Source of the DNA: Gracilimonas sp034520725
GTDB lineage: Bacteria > Bacteroidota > Rhodothermia > Balneolales > Balneolaceae
DNA: 64,000 nt
Direction: 5' to 3'
Assembly (NCBI GenBank): GCA_034520725.1
Contig: JAXHNH010000020.1
Coordinates: 62,001-126,000 of the forward strand
Position numbers and translations under genes: made by a program. The first letter of the stretch is position 1. Each line of letters begins with the position of its first letter. The notes under the pieces were generated by a model, which did not search any database, was not told where the DNA came from, and saw only the letters and a list, made by a program, of their open reading frames with translations. This document shows positions 43,145-52,103 of the stretch, in pieces.

Positions 43145-44074
43145 ATGTCGTTATTACTAATTGCGAAAAACAGAGACTTCACCTCACTAAAGGATGCAAT
43201 CCTTGATCTGGATCCTAATGTAGATGTGGAAGTCTGGCCTAGAGTTGATAAAAAAGAAAGGGTAAACTTTGCCGTTTGCTGGAATCACCCAGAAAGGGTT
43301 CTGGGCAACTATCCCAATTTACGGGCCGTTTCTTCACTTGGAGCCGGAGTCAATCACCTGTTGAATGATGAAAGTCTTGATGACGAAATTCCAATAGCAA
43401 GATTGATCACCGAATCCCTGCAAACACAGATGGCTGATTACGTCTTAAATGCTATTACCAACTACAGACTTCACATCAATCGCTACTTTGAACAAAAGAA
43501 AACCGGTATATGGAAACAGTATAGTAATATTTTAAAAGCATCCACCCCTATTGGAGTGATGGGTCTAGGCGAAATGGGTTCATCTGTTGCAACATTGTTG
43601 GTGGAACAAGGATATAATGTTCACGGTTGGTCGCGCAGTAAGAAAGACATTGAAGGGGTCACATCTTTTGCCGGAGCTGATGAGTTGGAAGCCTTTCTTG
43701 GAAAAACAAAGGTATTAATAAACCTACTCCCTTTAACTGATGAAACAGAAGGAATTTTGGATCTGGACCTGTTTAAGAAAATGATAAAACCGGGATATCT
43801 GATCAACGTGGGCAGAGGTAGTCATCTTGTAGAGGAAGACCTAATCTATGCTTTTGATATGGATTATCTTGAGGGCGCTTGTCTCGATGTGTTTGAAGAA
43901 GAACCTCTTCCAAGCAACCACACATTCTGGAATCGTAAACAGATTATGGTAACACCTCATATCGCTGCCATTACACCGGCCACGGAAGCTGCTAAAGTTA
44001 TTGTTGAAAATTATAAGCGGGCAATGTCCGGAATGGAATTGATGTTTGAAGTGGATAGAGAGAAAGGGTATTAA
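43145..44074 (+). CDS. D-isomer-specific 2-hydroxyacid dehydrogenase (GhrA-like)
   Basis: An NAD(P)-dependent reductase probably acting on glyoxylate or hydroxypyruvate. The 309-aa protein begins MSLLLIAKNRDF, as in GhrA-type enzymes. Rossmann loop GLGEMGSSVATLLVEQGYNVHGWSRS (about 139-164), the catalytic Arg in NVGRGSHLVEEDL, the catalytic Glu in DVFEEEPLPSNHTFW and the His in TPHIAAIT are all visible. A frame extension to TTG 43121 would overlap the promoter box, so I chose ATG 43145. Single gene. Confidence 0.92.
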   Translation: MSLLLIAKNRDFTSLKDAILDLDPNVDVEVWPRVDKKERVNFAVCWNHPERVLGNYPNLRAVSSLGAGVNHLLNDESLDDEIPIARLITESLQTQMADYVLNAITNYRLHINRYFEQKKTGIWKQYSNILKASTPIGVMGLGEMGSSVATLLVEQGYNVHGWSRSKKDIEGVTSFAGADELEAFLGKTKVLINLLPLTDETEGILDLDLFKKMIKPGYLINVGRGSHLVEEDLIYAFDMDYLEGACLDVFEEEPLPSNHTFWNRKQIMVTPHIAAITPATEAAKVIVENYKRAMSGMELMFEVDREKGY

Positions 44075-44139
44075 TATAGTTATCAGCTAAAAATAGGAAA
44101 ATATTTGGCTTCGCAAGTCAACTCTGGTTTTTATAAAAA

Positions 44140-44187
44140 GGGACCGGAGGTATGGGCAGGAATTCCAAACGGGACTTTGAATATGAG
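44140..44187 (+). repeat. Degenerate REP-like element
   Basis: It aligns without gaps to 16188-16235: GACCGGAGGT, GGCAGG and ATTCC are shared at matching positions, while the second stem has decayed (GGGACTTTGAATATGAG). It sits in the convergent gap between the dehydrogenase and crcB. Confidence 0.5.
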
Positions 44188-44226
44188 TTCTAAAGCTGAC
44201 GGCTAAAGACTGAAAGCTATGGCTTG

Positions 44227-44622
44227 TCAACTAAACAACCTCACTATCTGATACCCCACCCACACAAAGGCTAAACCAAAAACTACCTGAACGCCCAAAT
44301 TAACTAAGCTCATCAAGAGTTTGCCATTTTCGAAGAGTAGAAACGTTTCGTGGGAGAAGGTTGAGAAGGTCGTGAATCCGCCAAGGATACCGACAAAAAT
44401 AAAGAGTCGGAATTCAGGGTTACCCCATGATTTCAGTTCAAACAACCCGGCTAAAAATCCTATGAGTAGACAACCGATGAGATTGACGGCGACGGTTCCG
44501 TAGGGAAATTTCGAATCAGGAGCCTGAGATATGGCAAATACTGAGATCAGATAACGAAAAACGGCTCCAATGAAACCACCAGAGCCGACTGCTAAGATTT
44601 TGATCAGATCAACATTCATCAT
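44227..44622 (-). CDS. crcB: CrcB/FluC fluoride channel
   Basis: A 131-aa four-helix membrane protein that exports fluoride as a dual-topology dimer. Family marks: GGFIGAVFRYLIS near the N terminus (about 15-27), FPYGTVAVNLIGCLLIGFLAG (about 39-59) with the pore Asn, and GILGGFTTFSTFSHETFLL (about 78-96) with the Phe-box and TTFSTF. Its start ATG overlaps the ilvE stop (TAATG), so it is co-expressed with ilvE; no fluoride riboswitch was seen upstream. Confidence 0.96.
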   Translation of the reverse strand: MMNVDLIKILAVGSGGFIGAVFRYLISVFAISQAPDSKFPYGTVAVNLIGCLLIGFLAGLFELKSWGNPEFRLFIFVGILGGFTTFSTFSHETFLLFENGKLLMSLVNLGVQVVFGLAFVWVGYQIVRLFS

Positions 44623-45713
44623 TAAATGTCGACCTTATGCATCCAGTCAAATTTATCTTCTTTTCTTCCATATTGAATGCCGGTTATCTCATTAAAACAC
44701 TTCTGAGCAAACTCGCCGGGTTTTTTACGATCCAGCTCAATGTTTTTACCCTGATGGTGGATCAGACCTACCGGTGAAACAACAGCTGCTGTACCGGAAC
44801 CGAAGACTTCTTTTAGCTCTCCATTTTCGTGAGCTTTAAAGACTTCATCAATAGTAATACGTCGTTCTTCAACATTCAAACCCCATTCCTCGGCTAATGC
44901 CAAAATAGAACGGCGAGTCACACCCGGAAGAATGGATCCCGTCAATGCCGGTGAAACTAAAGTATCACCAATAAGGAAATGAATATTCATTGTTCCAACT
45001 TCTTCGATGTACTTATGCTCTTTTGCATCCAGCCACAGAACCTGTGTGTAACCTTCAGCTTTGGCTTTTTGGGCTGGTAGAAAACTTCCGGCGTAGTTAC
45101 CGGCAGCTTTGGCTTCTCCGGTCCCACCTTCCACAGCACGCACATATTCATCAGTGGTAGTCAGTGATACAGGGTTGAATCCCTCTGCATAATAAGCACC
45201 AACAGGTGAGGTGATAATTTGATAGGTAAATGTATCAGATGAACGGGCTGCCAATAGATCATCCGAAGCAAAAATAAACGGCCGAATGTATAGGGCAGTC
45301 CCTGCTTTTTTCGGTATCCACTGGCGGTCCAGCCTGATCAAAGTATCAAGAGCTTCAATAAAAGTATCGTAATCCGTTTCAGGGATACACATTCTTCTGC
45401 AGGAATTTTTAAATCTCTGATGATGAACATCCGGTCTGAATATATTTACCGTGTTTTCATCAACATAGAACGCTTTCATACCTTCGAAAACAGCCTGACC
45501 GTAATGTAAGATGTTTGTAGCTGGGGTGATCTGAAATGGCCCATATGGTTTTATGAGCGGCTCACTCCACTTTCCATCCTTATATACCATCTCAAACATA
45601 TGGTCTGAGAATTTTCGCCCAAAAACGAGGTTGTCAAAATCAACTTCGCTGATACGGCTTTCTGTTACAGGCTTTACGATAATTTTGGTATTAGCTATTG
45701 TCTCATTCATCAT
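44622..45713 (-). CDS. ilvE: Branched-chain amino-acid aminotransferase
   Basis: Class IV PLP enzyme interconverting Val, Leu and Ile with their keto acids. At 363 aa it belongs to the longer (eukaryote/actinobacterial-like) subgroup. Visible: ILHYGQAVFEGMKAF (about 69-83), IFRPDVHHQRFKNSCRRM, the PLP-lysine region GEAKAAGNYAGSFLPAQKA (about 199-217), EEVGTMNIHFL near 238, TGSILPGVTRRSILALAEEWG near 259 and EVFGSGTAAVVSPVG near 307. Two ATGs open the frame (MMNE). Overlaps crcB by 1 nt. Confidence 0.97.
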   Translation of the reverse strand: MMNETIANTKIIVKPVTESRISEVDFDNLVFGRKFSDHMFEMVYKDGKWSEPLIKPYGPFQITPATNILHYGQAVFEGMKAFYVDENTVNIFRPDVHHQRFKNSCRRMCIPETDYDTFIEALDTLIRLDRQWIPKKAGTALYIRPFIFASDDLLAARSSDTFTYQIITSPVGAYYAEGFNPVSLTTTDEYVRAVEGGTGEAKAAGNYAGSFLPAQKAKAEGYTQVLWLDAKEHKYIEEVGTMNIHFLIGDTLVSPALTGSILPGVTRRSILALAEEWGLNVEERRITIDEVFKAHENGELKEVFGSGTAAVVSPVGLIHHQGKNIELDRKKPGEFAQKCFNEITGIQYGRKEDKFDWMHKVDI

Positions 45714-45781
45714 AATATTAAAATAACATCTTTCGAAATAAATTACAGTTTTTTGGTCTGTTAATTAATGTTTAACATGTA

Positions 45782-47515
45782 CTAACCTGTACTCTGCATT
45801 GCAGCAGCTATTCCATTGATATTCAGGAACAAAACCTCAGTCAATTCCTCTTTCTGAGTCTGAGTGTCAGCTTGTCTCCACCGCATAAGTAATTCTGCCT
45901 GAATGAAGTTCATAGGATAGGTAAACGGATTCCGGAATAATATTGAATTTTGTATCACTTTATTGTGATCCAGAATATTATCATACCCCGTCACTTGCGT
46001 AACTAATTTCTCTGCCTCACCAAACTTTTGAATAAGCCGGTCATGAAATTTCGAGGGTTTAAAATTATACAGGTCCGAAGTCGGTAAATGGGTTCTTGCC
46101 ATTTCACGCTGAGAGTTGTTCAGCACTGTACGGAAGAAAGTCCATTCTTTATGCCATTTTTGTAGAACACTCATGCCATTTTCATGTTTATCGACAGCAG
46201 ATTCAATTCCCTCAGCAATACCATACCAACCCGGTGTATTGTACCGAACCTGAGTCCATGCAAACACCCAGGGAATTGCACGCAGATTATCAAAGGACAT
46301 ATCGTCTGAGGAACCTCTTGAAACCGGACGTGAGGCGATCGGTAATTTACCAATATGTTCGATCGGCGTAATTCCAGAATACCACTCCCAGAAATCAGGA
46401 TCATCGATCAGTTTACGATAAGCCTTCATGGAAATTTCAGCTATTTCTTCGATGACATCCCTTTCACTTTCCTTACCTGAAAGGTATCCTATGTCTTCAT
46501 CGTACTGTGCCATTGTTACTGTAGCCATGGCGTTTACGATCTGCTCCAAATGCCTGTGAGTGATGGATGATAACATATATCGAAATGAGATCACCTCACC
46601 CTGCTCAGTAAACCGGATCCGGCCATTATTTGAAACTGCCGGCATAGCAACGATAGCCTGATTTGACTGCCCACCGCCACGACCCACGGTTCCGCCCCGA
46701 CCATGAAATAGCCGGAAATCAACCTCGTGCTTTCGGCATACGGAACCAAGCTCATACTGAGCCTTATCGAGTGCCCAGTTGGCCATCCAGTAACCACCGT
46801 CTTTGTTACTGTCAGAATATCCCAGCATGATCTCCTGAAAGTTATCACGGGATTTTAAATACTTCGAGAACAATTCGTGTTCATACATCTGCTCCATTAA
46901 CCCTGCACTATTCTCCAGATCCTCAATGGTCTCAAACAATGGAACTACATCTATCAGACTGTTCACGTCTCCATTTTGGTAATTCCAAAGGCCTACTTCT
47001 TTGGCGATCAACATCACTTCCAACATATCACTGATACCATGAGTCATGCTAATAATATAGCTTCCAAAGATATCCTGATTCAACGCCAGCATATCACTGA
47101 TCTCCTCAAACACAGTCATCACTTTAGCTGATACCTCAGACCTGTCACTTTTCACAGGACTTAGCGGTCGTGGATTTTTAAGCTCCTGAACCAAAGTTTT
47201 GATCTTATTATCTTCACTTAATTCACTATAATCAGATAAGACATTGGCTTGTGCAAGTAACTCATCAACAGTTTCTTCATGCAAACTACTGTGCTGACGA
47301 ATATCCAGTGCACTTAAATGGAACCCAAAAGTTTTGGCGCGGATGATCAGATCCTGTAGTCTCCCCTGTTCTGAAAGTCCGGATAACCCGTTTGCAACCA
47401 GGCTTTCCTTAACAAGCTCAAGATCCTCAATAAAATCTGTATTGGTATAGGTTTGAGCCGATTGGATGATATCCTGTTTGTCTCCTGAAAGCTTTTCGAT
47501 CAGGAAACGGTATCT
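45782..47515 (-). CDS. ppc: PEP carboxylase, C-terminal part of a frameshifted gene
   Basis: This carries the catalytic C-terminal two thirds of PEP carboxylase, which makes oxaloacetate from phosphoenolpyruvate and bicarbonate. Motifs: EIMLGYSDSNKDGGYW (substrate Arg/Lys region), FRLFHGRGGTVGRGGG (the conserved glycine loop), and RSVSRGSSDDMSF-like RPVSRGSSDDMSF. It ends QSTG, close to the canonical QNTG C terminus. The open frame extends upstream of the first ATG (47284) to about 47515, reading YRFLIEKLSGDKQDIIQ, where it should join the N-terminal part. Without that join no full enzyme is made. Confidence 0.9.
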   Translation of the reverse strand, partial: RYRFLIEKLSGDKQDIIQSAQTYTNTDFIEDLELVKESLVANGLSGLSEQGRLQDLIIRAKTFGFHLSALDIRQHSSLHEETVDELLAQANVLSDYSELSEDNKIKTLVQELKNPRPLSPVKSDRSEVSAKVMTVFEEISDMLALNQDIFGSYIISMTHGISDMLEVMLIAKEVGLWNYQNGDVNSLIDVVPLFETIEDLENSAGLMEQMYEHELFSKYLKSRDNFQEIMLGYSDSNKDGGYWMANWALDKAQYELGSVCRKHEVDFRLFHGRGGTVGRGGGQSNQAIVAMPAVSNNGRIRFTEQGEVISFRYMLSSITHRHLEQIVNAMATVTMAQYDEDIGYLSGKESERDVIEEIAEISMKAYRKLIDDPDFWEWYSGITPIEHIGKLPIASRPVSRGSSDDMSFDNLRAIPWVFAWTQVRYNTPGWYGIAEGIESAVDKHENGMSVLQKWHKEWTFFRTVLNNSQREMARTHLPTSDLYNFKPSKFHDRLIQKFGEAEKLVTQVTGYDNILDHNKVIQNSILFRNPFTYPMNFIQAELLMRWRQADTQTQKEELTEVLFLNINGIAAAMQSTG

Positions 47516-48584
47516 TATGCATCATATGAGTGACTTTACGCCGATACGTTTCATGCTTGTATCGTCTCTCATACCGTTCGGATAATGGGAATCCCTTTTC
47601 ATCCTCTTTAACCGACTGCTCCAGTTCTTTGGAAACTTTAGCCTGTTTATCGGATACGCTTAAATACCGCCGCAGCTCATTCAGCTCATCCAGATATAAA
47701 TTCAGTACGGTTTTGCGCTGTTCGATGACAGTTTGCCAGGTCACATTGGATGTCACATTTGGATTTCCGTCGCGATCACTGCCGATCCACGACCGGTATC
47801 TCAACACAATTGGCAGTTCCGGTCTTTTGTTGTAATAAGTATCAAAAGCCTGCCGAATATCCCGGTAAAGCACGGGAATGGAATCCCAAATTGAGTGGGT
47901 GAAATAGAAAAGGCCATTTTCAACCTCATCCTCTACGGTAAGTCGCTCAGATCGGACTTCATCCGTTAAAAGTAATAGATTCAGCTGATTCAGGATTTCC
48001 CGATGCAGGTCAATCTTCTCATCCGGAGTGATGTCAGTATCACCCAGTCTAGAGATCATGGAAGCCAATTCCTGCTGTTTCAATAGAACGCTGCGCCGGC
48101 GGGCTTCGGTGGGGTGAGCCGTGATGGTAGGCTGAATATCCATCTGCTGAAATACATTAAGGGCTTCCTCATAGCTGTAGCCCTTTTTCTTCATGTTGTG
48201 AACCGATTCTGCAATACTTTCCTTACGTGGCGATTCAGGTGTTTCTTCGAATTCCCGCTTCCTGTTCACTCTGCTTATTTCATACTGCTCCAGTGAATTG
48301 ACCATGTGAAAGAACGTGGTATACATTTGCAGGATCTCTTTGATCTCATCGATCGAAAGTTCTTCCATTTCTTTTTGCAGTTTCTCCAGAACTTCTTCAT
48401 TTCCCTGATCCAAAGCTTCGGCACTTTCAATGGGCAAACGACCAAGTGTCTTAACGAGATCTTCGCCATGTTTTGCAACCGTCAGCTCCTCAAGGATCTC
48501 TGTTAATTTAATGACCCGTTTTGAGAGACTTGGACTGATTCCACTTTTTTCAGCAAGATCTTTTACAGTTTCTTTCCAGTTCAT
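47427..48584 (-). CDS. ppc: PEP carboxylase, N-terminal part of a frameshifted gene
   Basis: The first about 360 codons of ppc from ATG 48584: IQPTITAHPTEARRRSVL holds the catalytic His, and WIGSDRDGNPNVTSNVTW is the conserved bicarbonate-site region. The frame stays homologous until THMMHK, then reads a meaningless IPFPDRKAFRRQTGYHP tail to the stop at 47427. Removing one base between about 47500 and 47518 joins both parts into a 934-codon gene of normal length. A minus-strand gene; the small tag gene is divergent from it. Confidence 0.9.
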   Translation of the reverse strand: MNWKETVKDLAEKSGISPSLSKRVIKLTEILEELTVAKHGEDLVKTLGRLPIESAEALDQGNEEVLEKLQKEMEELSIDEIKEILQMYTTFFHMVNSLEQYEISRVNRKREFEETPESPRKESIAESVHNMKKKGYSYEEALNVFQQMDIQPTITAHPTEARRRSVLLKQQELASMISRLGDTDITPDEKIDLHREILNQLNLLLLTDEVRSERLTVEDEVENGLFYFTHSIWDSIPVLYRDIRQAFDTYYNKRPELPIVLRYRSWIGSDRDGNPNVTSNVTWQTVIEQRKTVLNLYLDELNELRRYLSVSDKQAKVSKELEQSVKEDEKGFPLSERYERRYKHETYRRKVTHMMHKIPFPDRKAFRRQTGYHPIGSNLYQYRFY

Positions 48585-48690
48585 AAATTACTTGTTTTAT
48601 ATTGAGTGTGTGAGAGAGTTTAATAAGGTAGATATAATTGAACTCTTATATAATTACGGCAAGGTCAATTCTTCACTTTAATTACATAAT

Positions 48691-49269
48691 ATGAGCATAA
48701 AACGTTGCGACTGGGTTGAAGGTCAGTTTCCTGAATACATCGAATACCACGATGAGGAATGGGGAGTTCCGGTTCATGATGACCGAACCCACTTTGAATT
48801 TCTGATCCTTGAAAGTGCCCAGGCCGGTTTGAGCTGGTCTACCATTCTGAAACGCAGGAAAGGTTATCGGGAAGGCATTTGCTGAATTCGACCCAAAGCA
48901 GTTGCCCGTTTCGATGAAGCAAAAGTGCAGGAATTAAAAAACAACGAAGGTATCATCCGGCATGAACTTAAGATTCGTTCTGCTATTTCAAATGCCAGGC
49001 ATTTTATGGAGATACAAAACGAATTCGGCCGCTTCGATAAATATGTGTGGCAATTTGTTGGGGGTGAGCCGATCGTCAATCACCGGGAATCAATGCAACA
49101 GGTACCTGCCAATACTGAAGTGTCAGATGCCCTCAGCAAAGACCTCAAAAAACGTGGATTCAAATTTGTCGGTAGTACTATCATGTATGCGTACATGCAG
49201 GCCTGCGGATTGGTGATGGATCATACCACGGACTGTTTTCGGTATCAAGAATTGAACACCCAACGCTGA
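48691..49269 (+). pseudogene. tag: 3-methyladenine DNA glycosylase I with two compensating indels
   Basis: Tag removes 3-methyladenine from alkylated DNA. Both ends match: KRCDWV, YHDEEWGVPVHDD and AGLSWSTILKRR before the lesion, and FDEAKVQ, FVGSTIMYAYMQACGLVMDHTTDC after it, with both parts in the same frame. Between them the frame reads EGIC-stop (TGA 48883-48885). Shifting frame inside 48874-48895 instead gives EAFAEFDP, the expected sequence. So an extra G near 48874 and a missing base near 48894 compensate each other but leave a stop. A correct gene would be 192 aa. Confidence 0.85.
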
Positions 49270-49336
49270 ACCTTCAATATAGGATTTCAAACATTTTACT
49301 TCGGCCTTGAATGTTCCCTGTTCTATATTCAATGTT

Positions 49337-50737
49337 CTAATCCAGCCATTCCTCGATCAGGTCATCCACGTATTTGACGACGAAGTCTTTACTTTCAAGC
49401 AGTGCCGAAGCAGCGGCTGCCCGCGCCCCGGACTGACAGGAGATCATCACCGGTTTATTGTCCGGCACCTCTCCCATTCTATCAAGCAGACGTGTGTGAG
49501 CAATGTTCAGTGCTCCCGGAATATGACCTTCCTCAAATTCAGAAGAGGTTCTTACATCCAGTAAATACGCCTCATTATTTCTGAGATGATCCTCCGCTTC
49601 TTTAAAATCGATGGTTTCAGTTGTAAATAACTCTCCACCTTCTTGTTTGAATTTCATGAGTTGATCAGGGGTTGCATAACCCACAATCTTGTCCAGGCCT
49701 ATGCGGATCAGGTCGGTCACCGCTTCCTCCACTTGGTCTTCCTCCACAATAAGAAAGATCTTTTCATTCTCCAGAATATAGGACCCGGCCACAGTATTAA
49801 ATGCTTTGTTAAGTGGTGATAGTAACGAACCCTGAATATGTCCATTCATAAATTCCGTTCGCTCCCGGGTATCGAGGATGACTGCTTGAGACATTCGGAC
49901 TCCTCCAATGATCTGAGCTACCGGCATATTTTTTGGCTGAGGAAAACTTCCAAGAACCTTTGGTCCTTTTCTGTTATCCCGCTTCATCCGGGCAAAATAC
50001 AGAGGCGGCTCGGGCTGTCCTTCCAAAATGAAATCCACAAAAGACTGTTCTGAGGTGGCAGATTTTAGGGAATCGTTGAAGCGTTTTTCGTATCCGACAG
50101 TTGATTCAGGTATAGCTCCCAATGCTTTACCGCATGAACTACCGGCACCATGACCCGGCCAAACCTGCCAGTATTCAGGCATTTCCATAAATTTTTGCAG
50201 TGACTGATACATCACTCGGGCTGAATCATCCATCACTCCCTCTATGCCGGCCGCTGTTTCCAGCAGGTCAGGTCGGCCAACATCCCCTACGAAAATAAAA
50301 TCACCGGACAGGATGCCCATTGGCTCATCAGTGGCCGCACCGTCTGCTACCAGATAGCTGATATGCTCCGGGGTATGTCCCGGGGTATATTTTACAGTAA
50401 ATTTAATCTTCCCGATCGCGAATTGATCGCCATCCTTCAACAACTGATGATCGTAATCACTTCCGATCACCCACTCATATTTCCAGTCAGCGTTGCCTTC
50501 ATCAGACACATACACTTTCACTCCCTGTTCCGCAAACTCACGCATACCGGTAAGGTAATCGGCGTGAATATGAGTCTCCGCAGCCGCAACGATCTTGAGT
50601 CCTTCTTTTTCTGCAATATCAATATACCGCTGAATATCACGCATAGGATCGACAATAATAGCTTCGCCTGTGGCCTGACACCCAATCAAATAGGCATACT
50701 GTGCCAATTTCTCCTCAAAAATTTGCTGAAAAAACAT
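49337..50737 (-). CDS. MBL-fold/rhodanese fusion protein, persulfide-dioxygenase type
   Basis: A 466-aa fusion. The N-terminal metallo-beta-lactamase domain has the iron ligands of ETHE1-type persulfide dioxygenases (ETHIHADYLTGM at about 55-66, TPGHTPEHISY near 115, SGDFIFVGDVGRPDL near 144 and WPGHGAGSSCGKALG near 196). A middle rhodanese-like domain (about 260-350) has lost the active-site Cys (FLIVEEDQV). The C-terminal rhodanese domain keeps it in ISCQSGARAAAA. It would oxidise glutathione persulfide to sulfite and shuttle sulfane sulfur. A close paralog lies at 61741. Confidence 0.9.
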   Translation of the reverse strand: MFFQQIFEEKLAQYAYLIGCQATGEAIIVDPMRDIQRYIDIAEKEGLKIVAAAETHIHADYLTGMREFAEQGVKVYVSDEGNADWKYEWVIGSDYDHQLLKDGDQFAIGKIKFTVKYTPGHTPEHISYLVADGAATDEPMGILSGDFIFVGDVGRPDLLETAAGIEGVMDDSARVMYQSLQKFMEMPEYWQVWPGHGAGSSCGKALGAIPESTVGYEKRFNDSLKSATSEQSFVDFILEGQPEPPLYFARMKRDNRKGPKVLGSFPQPKNMPVAQIIGGVRMSQAVILDTRERTEFMNGHIQGSLLSPLNKAFNTVAGSYILENEKIFLIVEEDQVEEAVTDLIRIGLDKIVGYATPDQLMKFKQEGGELFTTETIDFKEAEDHLRNNEAYLLDVRTSSEFEEGHIPGALNIAHTRLLDRMGEVPDNKPVMISCQSGARAAAASALLESKDFVVKYVDDLIEEWLD

Positions 50738-50810
50738 GAATGAGATAGTATTAATTTCCGTTAGTTAAACTGCATGAAAATACCACAATAAACACCCATC
50801 AAAAACTGAA

Positions 50811-51407
50811 ATGAAAGATTTTTGGAACGAGCGTTATGCTGAAACAGAATTTGTATATGGAACTGAACCAAACGCATTTTTTAAAGAGCAAATAGATAAC
50901 CTTAAACCTGGAAAGATCGTATTGCCGGCAGATGGTGAAGGCAGAAACTCAGTGTGTGCGGCAAGCCAAGGCTGGGATGTCACAGCTGTCGATTACAGTC
51001 AAACCGGAAGGGAAAAAGCTTTAAAATTAGCCTCTGAAAACGATGTGCAAATCTCCTATGATATTGCAGATTTATCAGAATATGATTTTGGGGTGAACCG
51101 ATTTGACGCGACGGCATTTATTTACGTTCACCTGCCCCGGTCCATTATCAATGATGTTTACACCAATATCATAAAAAGCCTGAAGCCAGGAGCGCCGGTC
51201 ATTGTGGAGGTGTATTCAGTCAATCAGCTTGGGCGAGATTCGGGCGGACCAAAAGATGAGCGGGTGCTTTATACAGAAGAAAAGCTTAGAAGCTTGTTAT
51301 CTGGAACAGAAATTGAGTGGATGGAAGAAATGGAGATCGATCTTAGCGAGGGAAAGTATCATGTGGGTAAGGCTATGGTGATACGAGCTGTGGCTTTTGC
51401 CAAATAG
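50811..51407 (+). CDS. TehB-like class I SAM methyltransferase
   Basis: A 198-aa methyltransferase starting MKDFWNERYAETEFVYGTEPN, the usual N terminus of the TehB/thiopurine-methyltransferase-like group. Motif I is VLPADGEGRNSVCAASQGWDVTAVDYS (about 42-68), with the acidic end Asp64; FDATAFIYVHLPRS (about 101-114) is motif IV. Members methylate tellurite, selenite, halides or thiols; given the sulfur genes around, a thiol or sulfide acceptor is possible but unproven. Divergent from the MBL-rhodanese gene. Confidence 0.85.
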   Translation: MKDFWNERYAETEFVYGTEPNAFFKEQIDNLKPGKIVLPADGEGRNSVCAASQGWDVTAVDYSQTGREKALKLASENDVQISYDIADLSEYDFGVNRFDATAFIYVHLPRSIINDVYTNIIKSLKPGAPVIVEVYSVNQLGRDSGGPKDERVLYTEEKLRSLLSGTEIEWMEEMEIDLSEGKYHVGKAMVIRAVAFAK

Positions 51408-51440
51408 GATAGGAATCAGAGTTTATCAATAAGCGTCTGA

Positions 51441-52103
51441 TCAATGGTTACCCATCATGAACAATCCACGGTAGATCAGTATCAGGCCCAATGCAATGGT
51501 AGCCCATGGCAGGAACCCCTGGATCTTTCTTCGCATTTCCAGGCTCAGAAAACCGGGGCTTAAGGCAACTGCGATCATGGCGGGCATGGTTCCAAATCCA
51601 AAGCCGGTCATAAAGATCATACTTGAAACAGTGCTACCTGTATTAAGTGCTGCAGCTATAGCCATATAGACAAATCCGCACGGCAAAAGACCATTTAATA
51701 ACCCGATGGCGAATAAAGCTGAAACTGAATTCTTCTTCATCAAAGTTTTGAAAGGCTTTACGATCACTCCCATACGGTTGGAAGGAAAGGCTTGCCAGCT
51801 ATTCAATTTATTTCTGACTTTTGGGATCAAGACTGCAGCAATGATCAATACACCCGTAAGAACAGATAGCCATTTTTGAAAGCCAACCAATCCAGCCAGT
51901 TTTCCAAAGAAACCGACCACAGAACCCAAAAGGACATAGATAATAGTTCGTCCCAGATTATAAAGAAAGATACCCACGTATTTTTTTACTCCCTGCATGG
52001 CTTTGACAGGAAGTGCAAGTGCAATGGGTCCACACATACCCACACAATGTGCGCTGCCTAAAAATCCAAATATAAGTCCGCCAATAAGCCACTCGTTAAT
52101 CAT
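51441..52103 (-). CDS. SafE-type membrane protein of the cbb3 operon
   Basis: A 220-aa, about six-helix protein of the short TauE/SafE branch (DsbD-like) that accompanies cbb3-oxidase assembly genes. Marks: GFLGSAHCVGMCGPIALALP at the N terminus, with the paired cysteines of HCVGMCGP, and the later echo IGLLNGLLPCGFVYMAIAAAL (about 134-154). Such proteins probably handle copper or redox delivery to the oxidase. The start overlaps ccoI by 8 nt. A decayed copy of its first 85 or so codons is at 57464-57722. Confidence 0.88.
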   Translation of the reverse strand: MINEWLIGGLIFGFLGSAHCVGMCGPIALALPVKAMQGVKKYVGIFLYNLGRTIIYVLLGSVVGFFGKLAGLVGFQKWLSVLTGVLIIAAVLIPKVRNKLNSWQAFPSNRMGVIVKPFKTLMKKNSVSALFAIGLLNGLLPCGFVYMAIAAALNTGSTVSSMIFMTGFGFGTMPAMIAVALSPGFLSLEMRRKIQGFLPWATIALGLILIYRGLFMMGNH

